A DNA stretch of 5,622 nucleotides, from positions 1 through 5,622 of the forward strand of contig FR891051.1 in NCBI GenBank assembly GCA_000433515.1, written 5' to 3'. Numbering within the stretch: position 1 is the stretch's first letter; every line of letters begins with the position of its first letter. The notes under the pieces were generated by a model. It was not told where the DNA came from. It did not search any database and worked only from the letters and a program-made list of their open reading frames with translations. This DNA is from Candidatus Colimorpha enterica (GTDB lineage Bacteria > Bacillota > Clostridia > Oscillospirales > CAG-272). This document shows positions 1 through 5,622 of the stretch, in pieces. Made by a program: the position numbers and the translations under genes.

Positions 1-2229
1 ATGAAAAGCGGACAGTGTCTGCTTACGGTCGAACCGTACGACGGCGGGTACCGCGTCAGGATAAAAAGCGGCGATACTGTCATGTTTTCCTCCGACACCC
101 CGGTCAGCCTTATGATCCGCACAGCCGGAAGAAATACCGAAAAGGAATATGCGGTCTGCTATGAAAAGCTGGAGGGCGACGGAAGGACTCTTACCGCGAC
201 AGCCACGGTCGAAACGGTTGCCGAATCGCTCATCCGGGTGACCGACAGATACTACGGCGACGGAGAGCTTGTAACGCTTGAAAGAACCGTAAAGACCGAA
301 CGGGCTTCCGGAAGCGACGAGGGCTTCTCTTCCCGCGTTATGTTTGAATATGTCGGAGGGACACCGTCATTTGACTGCATGGACTGGTTCGTTCCCGGTG
401 TCTGGAACAAAGATCCGGTCATGGACTCCCCGGAGGGGGTCGCCTCATCCTACGGCGTAAGCGCCATAACCGTAAAGGACACGCGGACGGGACTTCCGAT
501 GGTGACCGCACGCGGAAAGGACACCGGTGCCACCCTCTCGGTCGGCAGGATAAACCCGGAGATATCGTCAGACATATCGGATTTCCGGGCAAAGAGCCAC
601 ATCACCGACGAAAACTACCTCTGCGGCTCTGTCGGCGGGGTGATAAGAAAAAACTCCGGCACGGTCGGCATCTGCTACTGCTATCCCGCATCAGAGGAGC
701 CTTACGGCTATTTCTCTGACGGAAAGCCGGTAAAGAGATACCACCCGGTAAAGGACGGCTTTTCGTCATCGTACACCGTGACCCTCCGTGCCGATATCAC
801 CGACGGGTACAATGAAGCCGTGATGTCGTCATACATGAGTTACTTCTCGGCTTCCGATATATATTATTTCGATGCCGATGTCGGTGCCGCATATGACGAG
901 TGCATAAAGACCATGCTTGACTACTACGGCACGAAGAAGACCGACCGCATGACGATATGCGGGCTTCCCTACGGCTGTTTTGTTTCCGACGGACACGTTG
1001 AATCGGATCTCACGATGGAAATGGGCTTTGTCGGCATGGAGATCTCTGCCGCATATCAGTTCATGCGTTACGGATATCTGACCGGGAACAGCACGGCTGT
1101 TTCATACGGCGAGGCGATGGCGGATATGTGGGCGGAAAACTCCGGGCTTCCCTCCGGGGTGCTGAAAACCTATCTGTGGTCAAACGGCGTGTTCGATTCC
1201 ATGCCCTGCTACCTCAGACGGATGACAGACGGCATGGAGGGTATGCTTGACTGCTGCAGAATCGCAATGTCGAACGGAAAAGAGTACAAAACATGGCTCT
1301 CGCTTGCCGAAAAGTATGCAGATTTCCTTGTCAGCCGTCAGAATCCCGACGGAAGCTGGTACCGCGCCTACGATTACGGCGGCGAGGTGTTCAGTGACGA
1401 AAGCGTAAAGCGCTATCACCAGTATTACGATAAGGACGGCATCAATCCGTCATCGAAGAATTCCACCCCGATCCCGATACGCTTTCTTGTCAGGATGTAC
1501 GAATTCACCGGTGAGGAAAAATACCGGACTGCCGCCGAAAAAGCCGCCGGGTATGTCATCGATGTCCTTGTCCCCATGGGTAAGTACGGCGGTGCAACCG
1601 TTGACGGTCACGAAAGAACCGATAAGGAGACCGGAGTCTTCGCGATGTACGGAATGAATTCGCTCTATGCCCTGACCGGCGAGAAAAAGTATCTCGACGC
1701 GGCAGAGCAGGCGGCTGTCTATGCGGCATCGTGGATGATGGTTTACGACTATAAGATAGTAGAGTCTACGGTAAAGACCGGCGAATATTTCATCGAAAAC
1801 GCCTCCCTCTCCGGGCAGAGCCTGATAACCAGCGGACACAGCACGGTCGACGGCTTCATGGCGTACACATATTACGACTATTTCCGGCTGTATCTCTGGA
1901 CGGGAAACGTGTTTTACTACGATTTCGCCCGTCTTGCCGAGAACAACAGCAAACGGAATCTGAACTACGACGGCCGTCTCGGCTATGCTTCAAAGGGGCT
2001 TTGCCTTGAGGCGATTAACGCCGCGGATTTCTTCTTCATAACCTCCGGGAACGCAAAGGCAGACAATCCCGGAGTGTGGCTCCCGTGGTGCGGGATCGCC
2101 CATATAGAGCCGATCTCGATAATGACCGACGTTTTCGGCACCGCAAGGGTCGAGGACGCGGTAAAACAGCCCGCATCCGAGCTTGCGGAAAAGCTGAAGG
2201 CATTCGGCGCGGGCGGCCGCAGAAAATAA
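1..2229 (+). CDS. Predicted six-hairpin (alpha/alpha-barrel) glycosidase- or lyase-like protein, no visible signal peptide; 5' end at window edge
   Basis: The 742-residue frame opens with ATG at base 1 and ends with TAA. Residues about 4-285 are beta-rich and look like the N-terminal beta-sandwich common in carbohydrate-active enzymes. Residues about 291-712 are helical, with repeated TG-x-x-x-Y-x-x-A hairpin units (near 360, 502, 558 and 633) as in (alpha/alpha)6 barrels. Blocks shared with the lipoprotein at 3268-5586 are CGLP (320-323), DG-M-EG (410-414), N-P-DGSWYRAY (448-457), DKE (540-542), GHS-x-x-D (613-617), LE-A-x-N-x-AD (669-676) and GVWLPW...IEP (691-704). The conserved acids and His613 are plausible active-site residues. 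The paralogy is seen directly; the enzyme class is inference and the substrate is unknown. The frame begins where the paralog's conserved domain begins, about 50 residues after that protein's own start, so this copy appears cytosolic. However, no ribosome binding site is visible and an upstream extension cannot be excluded. Cysteines are numerous (14). Confidence 0.9.
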   Translation: MKSGQCLLTVEPYDGGYRVRIKSGDTVMFSSDTPVSLMIRTAGRNTEKEYAVCYEKLEGDGRTLTATATVETVAESLIRVTDRYYGDGELVTLERTVKTERASGSDEGFSSRVMFEYVGGTPSFDCMDWFVPGVWNKDPVMDSPEGVASSYGVSAITVKDTRTGLPMVTARGKDTGATLSVGRINPEISSDISDFRAKSHITDENYLCGSVGGVIRKNSGTVGICYCYPASEEPYGYFSDGKPVKRYHPVKDGFSSSYTVTLRADITDGYNEAVMSSYMSYFSASDIYYFDADVGAAYDECIKTMLDYYGTKKTDRMTICGLPYGCFVSDGHVESDLTMEMGFVGMEISAAYQFMRYGYLTGNSTAVSYGEAMADMWAENSGLPSGVLKTYLWSNGVFDSMPCYLRRMTDGMEGMLDCCRIAMSNGKEYKTWLSLAEKYADFLVSRQNPDGSWYRAYDYGGEVFSDESVKRYHQYYDKDGINPSSKNSTPIPIRFLVRMYEFTGEEKYRTAAEKAAGYVIDVLVPMGKYGGATVDGHERTDKETGVFAMYGMNSLYALTGEKKYLDAAEQAAVYAASWMMVYDYKIVESTVKTGEYFIENASLSGQSLITSGHSTVDGFMAYTYYDYFRLYLWTGNVFYYDFARLAENNSKRNLNYDGRLGYASKGLCLEAINAADFFFITSGNAKADNPGVWLPWCGIAHIEPISIMTDVFGTARVEDAVKQPASELAEKLKAFGAGGRRK

Positions 2230-2231
2230 TA

Positions 2232-2246
2232 ACCGGTCGATCCGGT
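2232..2246 (+). other. Short inverted repeat between genes 1 and 2
   Basis: ACCGG at 2232-2236 is complementary to CCGGT at 2242-2246 around a 5-base spacer. The stem has only five pairs and no T-tract follows, so it is not a convincing terminator. It sits 9 bases before the ribosome binding site of the next gene. It may be chance in GC-rich sequence; a minor translational or operator role cannot be judged. Confidence 0.25.
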
Positions 2247-2255
2247 ATAACAAAA

Positions 2256-2260
2256 AGGAG
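2256..2260 (+). promoter_or_regulatory. Ribosome binding site of the CBM9-like gene
   Basis: AGGAG within an A-rich stretch lies 8 bases before the ATG at 2269. It fixes that start, which also gives a clean signal peptide. The upstream gene stops only 39 bases earlier and there is no terminator between them, so the two genes are probably co-transcribed. Confidence 0.85.
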
Positions 2261-2268
2261 AAAGTATC

Positions 2269-3177
2269 ATGAAAAAAGTATTGTCCCTGCTGTTTGTTTT
2301 CGCGCTTCTCACCTGCCTTGCCCCGCTTGCGGTTTCGGCGGAAGACTATATCGGAGGCGCCAAAACGATCCCGTATGCAGTCAAAGCCCCGAAGCTTGAC
2401 GGAGATCTTTCCGACTGGAAGAACGCCGCAAAATTCGGGCTTCCCGCGTCGGCGATGAAGCTCGTCGGTGAGGGAAACTATCCGCAGGATATGTTCATCA
2501 ACACCTACATGATGTGGGATGAAACATATCTCTACATGGCATCCGAGGTCAAAGACACCGACGGCGGAAGACTCTGGTACGGTGTCGCCGGCGACATCCT
2601 TCACTACTATTTCGACGTGAACGGTCTCTGCGAGGCCAACGGCAACCCGAATATGCATAATTTCAACATCAGCGTGTTCCCCGTTGTCAGCGTTCCCGGC
2701 GGAAACGATGTGACCGGGCTTCACACCCGCTACAACGGGGCAGACCATGACCATGCGCCCGACAATGCCGTCCTTGCCGATGCCGCAGGCTCCGGCTCCG
2801 ATGATATGTGGCGCATCGAGTACCGCATAAAGTGGACTGACATGGCGGCTATGTTTGCCGTGAATTACTCATCGGTTGCCTTCCCGGAGATAGGTGAGGG
2901 TACCGTTCTGACCTTCGCCCCCAGCTACGAGGACTGTATAACCGTCAAAAGCGATGACAATGTCCCGACAGGAAACATCTGCGCCGCATGGCTCATCGGA
3001 ACAAGGGATCATGTTTCCCTCACTCCCGGATGCTTCGGCTTCAAGGGCACCCTCGGAGCAAAGCCGGCGCCCACGCCCGGTACTCCCGATACCGCCGACG
3101 CAGTGTCGGTCTGCGCCGCGATACTCGTTCTCTCTGCCGGTGCCGTGATCGCCGCGGCAAAGGCAAAGAAGCACTGA
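2269..3177 (+). CDS. Secreted, surface-anchored CBM9-like carbohydrate-binding protein
   Basis: The 302-residue protein starts with a signal peptide: MKK, a hydrophobic core at 4-21, and likely cleavage after VSA at 22-24. Residues about 33-262 resemble the family 9 carbohydrate-binding / DOMON-like fold. The opening APKLDGDLSDW (40-50), the MWDETYLYMASEVKD strand pair (82-96) and WRIEYRIKW (181-189) are typical of it. No catalytic domain is present, so the likely role is glycan capture outside the cell. A Pro/Thr-rich linker (about 266-275) leads to TPDTAD (272-277), a hydrophobic segment (about 278-297) and a basic end (K298, K300, K301, H302). This has the layout of a sortase sorting signal, but with Ala in place of the usual Gly of LPXTG. 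It could equally be a simple membrane anchor. An HDH cluster (160-162) may bind metal. The gene lies between two paralogous putative enzymes, suggesting that it feeds the same substrate to them. CBM9-like is a motif-based assignment; the ligand is unknown. Confidence 0.9.
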   Translation: MKKVLSLLFVFALLTCLAPLAVSAEDYIGGAKTIPYAVKAPKLDGDLSDWKNAAKFGLPASAMKLVGEGNYPQDMFINTYMMWDETYLYMASEVKDTDGGRLWYGVAGDILHYYFDVNGLCEANGNPNMHNFNISVFPVVSVPGGNDVTGLHTRYNGADHDHAPDNAVLADAAGSGSDDMWRIEYRIKWTDMAAMFAVNYSSVAFPEIGEGTVLTFAPSYEDCITVKSDDNVPTGNICAAWLIGTRDHVSLTPGCFGFKGTLGAKPAPTPGTPDTADAVSVCAAILVLSAGAVIAAAKAKKH

Positions 3178-3187
3178 CGCACCGGAG

Positions 3188-3207
3188 CTGCCCGGCACTT
3201 CCGGCAG
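3188..3207 (+). other. Imperfect hairpin in the gap between genes 2 and 3
   Basis: CTGC (3188-3191) and CGG (3193-3195) pair with CCG (3201-3203) and GCAG (3204-3207), leaving one bulged C at 3192 and a 5-base loop. An alternative pairing, GCAC (3195-3198) with GTGC (3211-3214), would compete with it and would take the first base of the stronger downstream stem. It may be part of a structured leader or readthrough region; it is weak on its own. Confidence 0.35.
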
Positions 3208-3213
3208 GTCGTG

Positions 3214-3243
3214 CCCCCGGTAAAGCTCATCCTTTGCCGGGGG
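3214..3243 (+). terminator. Strong hairpin between genes 2 and 3; possible leaky terminator or mRNA-processing stem
   Basis: CCCCCGGTAAAG (3214-3225) pairs with CTTTGCCGGGGG (3232-3243) along 12 pairs, all Watson-Crick except one G-U wobble (3221 with 3236), around a 6-base loop. The stem is followed by ATTTCCT, which is a poor T-tract, so efficient intrinsic termination is doubtful. It ends 11 bases before the AAAGGA of the lipoprotein gene. Likely roles are partial termination, protection of the upstream message's 3' end, or a cleavage site that sets different levels for genes 2 and 3. The stem is seen in the sequence; the role is inference. Confidence 0.6.
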
Positions 3244-3254
3244 ATTTCCTGATG

Positions 3255-3260
3255 AAAGGA
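3255..3260 (+). promoter_or_regulatory. Ribosome binding site of the lipoprotein gene
   Basis: AAAGGA lies 7 bases before the ATG at 3268. It overlaps an out-of-frame ATG at 3252, which has no comparable site of its own. The choice of 3268 is confirmed by the lipoprotein signal peptide that begins there. Confidence 0.7.
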
Positions 3261-3267
3261 CACCCGA

Positions 3268-5586
3268 ATGAAAAAACGCCTTATGCTGATGCTTGCAATA
3301 ATTATGACGGCGGGACAGGTTTTCTCCGGCTGTTCGCAGGGGGGAACCTCCGGCGGGACGGACAGCACCTCAGGCTCTGCCGTAACCACCGCGGCACCCG
3401 ATTCCGCCATCTCTCTTGACGCAGGAGAATACCGTCTTTCTCTTGCCCGTTCCGGAGAAAAATACCGGGTACGTATATGCCGGGGAGAGGATGAGCTTTT
3501 TTCGTCCTGTGATCCGGTAACGCTGTCGCTTGTAAAGACTTCAGCGAAGCAGAAAAACATAAAAACCGGCTATGACAGCGTAAAACCTGACGGCGAAAGC
3601 CTTGTCTGCTCGGCGGAATTAACCTCCGACGACGGCGCAAAGGTACTCTTCACCGACACATATACCGCAATAAAAGGAATGTTCGTCATAAAGCGAAAGG
3701 TCTGTGTGGCTGCAGCCGGTGACAGCTATACCGGCTTTTCAACGTCATATTCCGTCGGTGAAAGCGAAAATGCCGGAGTGAAGAACTACGAATTTTTCAT
3801 TCCGTCAGTCATATACCGCGACTCCGAATACATGAAATCCGGCTCCGTGATGTCAAGGCTCACCTCCGGAAATTATGTGAAGGAAACGCGCTGCGGCACT
3901 CCGCTTGCCATGCTGAGAAACAAAAAAAGCGGCGCTTATATTTCGCTTGCGCATATCTTTCCCGAAATCTCGGCAGGTGAGAACCTTTACGGTAAGAGCT
4001 TTGCCGTTTCCGACAGTCAGAAATACGGCTCAATCGGCTACGAGCTGAAGGAAAAGGCTCAGGTCAGATACATTTACCCGTCCTATGAGGCACCCGTCAC
4101 ATATGAGGGTGTCGGAGTTTCGGCGCGGTATCACAGTCTGACCGCCGGAGCGGAACAGAAGTACACTCTGTCGATAACCGTCGGCACAGCCGGACTGTAC
4201 AACGACGCGATGGTACACTCATATCTCTCCGTACAGCCGCTCTGCAACGTCGCGATCCCGACGACCGAGCCGGAAAAGACTTACGCGGCAAACATGGAGC
4301 TTTACGAAAAGCTGTTTCTTGAGTACAAAGGCACGGGAGACACCTTCTCCTGCGGGCTTCCCTTCGCCGTGAACGTCCGTGATTTCAGCAAATTTTACGC
4401 GGTTTCCTTCCAGATAGGCTTCATCGGCGCGCAGACAGCCATCGCCTCCGAGCTTATCCGCGAGGGCACCGTGAACGGAAATGCCGCCGCACTTGAAAAA
4501 GGCAGGAAGATCCTCGATTTCTGGACATCCGATTGGGTTTACAAGGGCGCATTCCCGCCGTCATGGTGGAATCCCTCGGAGGGCACCTACGGAGGCGGCC
4601 GCTCGACCGGATATCCCTCGTTCCTGCGCACGACCGTCGACGGCGCGGAGGGCATTCTCAATGCCTGCATCTATGCAAAAGCCGCCGGCATCGACTGCTC
4701 TCAGTGGGAAAAAGCCCTGAAAAAGATGGGTGCATCCCTTGTCCGCGTGCAGAACAGCGACGGCTCCTTCTACCGGGCATACAACGTTGACGGAAGCGTC
4801 TGCACCGACACCTCAAGCGACGCATATCAGGGCAGATCAAAGCTGAACACACCTGTCGCCGTGCGCTTCCTCTGCAATATGTACCGCTTCACCGGCGACG
4901 TGAAGTACAAAAACGCCGCGATGAAGGCTGCTGATTACTGCTATAACGAGCTTTATCTCGGCATCGGGAAATACGTCGGCGGCACACCCGACAACCCGAA
5001 CGTCCCCGACAAGGAAGCCTCCGTTTTCGCGCTCTATGCGTTTTCGGCGATATATGACCTCACCGGCGACGAAAAGTACGCAAGGGCGCTTGAGCACGCC
5101 GCGGTTTCGGCGATGTCGTGGGTCTACACCTACGATTTCCCGGTCACGTACAGCCTGACGACAGAATATGATTCGCTGAATATATTCAAAAACGGCGGCA
5201 CAGCCGGCTGGTCGATAATCGCGACCGGTCACTCCGCGATCGACGTTTTCGGGTCAAACGCATATTATGAACTTTTCAGGCAGTATGTACGAACCGGAAA
5301 CAGTGCTTATCTCACCGTCTCGCGGCTTCTTGAAAACAACCTCCGCAGTGCAATGGACCTGTCGGGAAAACGGGACTACAGGTACCCCGGTTTCTCTCTT
5401 GAAGCCTGCAACACCGCCGATATGATATTCTATACCGCCGAAAACGGCGTGTGGCTCCCGTGGATCTCTGCCGCGTTCATCGAGCCCATGCTCCGTCTGA
5501 ACGACACCTTCGGACAGATGTCCACATTAACACTGACGAAAAAATACGATCCCGATACGCTCCGGAAAATGCTGAACGGAAACTGA
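3268..5586 (+). CDS. Surface lipoprotein with predicted six-hairpin (alpha/alpha-barrel) glycosidase- or lyase-like domain; paralog of gene 1
   Basis: The 772-residue protein starts with a lipoprotein signal: basic MKKR, a hydrophobic core, and the lipobox FSGC with lipidated Cys22. A Gly/Ser/Thr-rich tether (about 23-50) follows, so the enzyme should sit on the outer face of the membrane. Residues about 52-310 are a beta-rich domain and about 335-748 a helical barrel, collinear with gene 1. Shared blocks are CGLP (362-365), DG-A-EG (458-462), N-S-DGSFYRAY (496-505), DKE (581-583), GHS-x-x-D (655-659), LE-A-x-N-x-AD (711-718) and GVWLPW...IEP (727-740). Over the block at 647-691, 22 of 45 residues match gene 1 by hand alignment. 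A Trp/Gly-rich loop (about 429-450, with PPSWWNP) differs from gene 1 and may shape the substrate cleft. The family is not recognised; glycoside hydrolase or polysaccharide lyase is inferred from the fold pattern and the CBM9-like neighbour. Thirteen cysteines besides Cys22 are unusual for an exported Gram-positive protein. Confidence 0.95.
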   Translation: MKKRLMLMLAIIMTAGQVFSGCSQGGTSGGTDSTSGSAVTTAAPDSAISLDAGEYRLSLARSGEKYRVRICRGEDELFSSCDPVTLSLVKTSAKQKNIKTGYDSVKPDGESLVCSAELTSDDGAKVLFTDTYTAIKGMFVIKRKVCVAAAGDSYTGFSTSYSVGESENAGVKNYEFFIPSVIYRDSEYMKSGSVMSRLTSGNYVKETRCGTPLAMLRNKKSGAYISLAHIFPEISAGENLYGKSFAVSDSQKYGSIGYELKEKAQVRYIYPSYEAPVTYEGVGVSARYHSLTAGAEQKYTLSITVGTAGLYNDAMVHSYLSVQPLCNVAIPTTEPEKTYAANMELYEKLFLEYKGTGDTFSCGLPFAVNVRDFSKFYAVSFQIGFIGAQTAIASELIREGTVNGNAAALEKGRKILDFWTSDWVYKGAFPPSWWNPSEGTYGGGRSTGYPSFLRTTVDGAEGILNACIYAKAAGIDCSQWEKALKKMGASLVRVQNSDGSFYRAYNVDGSVCTDTSSDAYQGRSKLNTPVAVRFLCNMYRFTGDVKYKNAAMKAADYCYNELYLGIGKYVGGTPDNPNVPDKEASVFALYAFSAIYDLTGDEKYARALEHAAVSAMSWVYTYDFPVTYSLTTEYDSLNIFKNGGTAGWSIIATGHSAIDVFGSNAYYELFRQYVRTGNSAYLTVSRLLENNLRSAMDLSGKRDYRYPGFSLEACNTADMIFYTAENGVWLPWISAAFIEPMLRLNDTFGQMSTLTLTKKYDPDTLRKMLNGN

Positions 5587-5596
5587 AGCATCAGCC

Positions 5597-5602
5597 GGAG
5601 AG
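5597..5602 (+). promoter_or_regulatory. Probable ribosome binding site of a fourth gene
   Basis: GGAGAG is followed after 8 bases by ATG at 5611. The spacing matches that of the other two visible starts. It begins 10 bases after the lipoprotein stop codon, with no terminator in between. Confidence 0.55.
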
Positions 5603-5610
5603 AAAAACAA

Positions 5611-5622
5611 ATGCCGCAAACC
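5611..5622 (+). CDS. Probable start of a downstream gene, truncated by the window end
   Basis: Only four codons (MPQT) are visible. The call rests on the ribosome binding site just upstream and on the tight 24-base gap after the lipoprotein gene on the same strand. Nothing can be said about the product. If real, it extends the operon. Confidence 0.45.

Noticed and set aside
2074..2088. 15-base identical match to 5449-5463 (GTGTGGCTCCCGTGG)
   Set aside because: It encodes the conserved VWLPW block in both paralogs, so it is explained by shared protein sequence rather than a DNA repeat or recombination site.
2230..2268. Possible promoter between genes 1 and 2
   Set aside because: I found no convincing -35/-10 pair in 39 bases; the gap is filled by a short inverted repeat and the ribosome binding site.
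1990..2754. 254-codon open frame on the minus strand across the gene 1 / gene 2 junction
   Set aside because: It is antisense to two well-supported genes and crosses their junction. Its translation shows no recognisable domain, and long antisense frames are expected in GC-rich coding sequence.
3252..3419. Small + strand open frame starting at ATG 3252
   Set aside because: It overlaps the lipoprotein gene out of frame, has no proper ribosome binding site, and encodes a shadow of the signal peptide region.
3009..3560. 183-codon open frame on the minus strand over the gene 2 end, the gap and the gene 3 start
   Set aside because: The product has low-complexity Pro/Arg/Ser composition and lies opposite the signal peptide of gene 3 and the anchor of gene 2, both of which are clearly real.

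Overview
The window holds three complete or near-complete genes, all on the + strand, and probably the first four codons of a fourth. The likely source is an anaerobic Gram-positive bacterium of the Clostridia, possibly a gut or rumen Oscillospirales-like lineage. The support is GGAG-type ribosome binding sites, a short lipoprotein signal ending in a lipobox, a C-terminal tail that looks like a degenerate cell-wall sorting signal, and moderately GC-rich coding sequence. No marker gene is present, so the lineage is inference.

Layout: (1) 1-2229, a 742-residue protein with an N-terminal beta-rich domain and a C-terminal alpha/alpha-barrel-like domain, with no signal peptide in the visible frame. 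(2) 2269-3177, a secreted 302-residue protein with a CBM9-like carbohydrate-binding domain, a Pro/Thr-rich linker and a C-terminal anchor. (3) 3268-5586, a 772-residue lipoprotein that is a full-length paralog of the first gene. (4) 5611-5622, a probable downstream gene start cut off by the window end. The 39-bp gap between genes 1 and 2 holds a good ribosome binding site. The 90-bp gap between genes 2 and 3 holds a strong 12-bp-stem hairpin just upstream of the gene 3 ribosome binding site.

The two large proteins look like six-hairpin glycosidase or polysaccharide-lyase-type enzymes, but I cannot place them in a named CAZy family. Comparing them gives a set of shared blocks and candidate active-site residues: a DG-x-EG block, N-x-DGS-[WF]-YRAY, DKE, GHS-x-x-D, LE-A-x-N-x-AD and GVWLPW...IEP. 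If gene 1 really starts at base 1, the locus encodes one cytosolic and one surface-attached copy of the same enzyme type, with a surface glycan-binding protein between them. That suggests a small glycan-utilisation locus acting on one substrate in two compartments. The substrate cannot be read from the sequence.

I see no RNA gene, CRISPR array, insertion sequence, transporter, regulator or convincing promoter. The genes look co-oriented and operon-like, and transcription probably starts upstream of the window.
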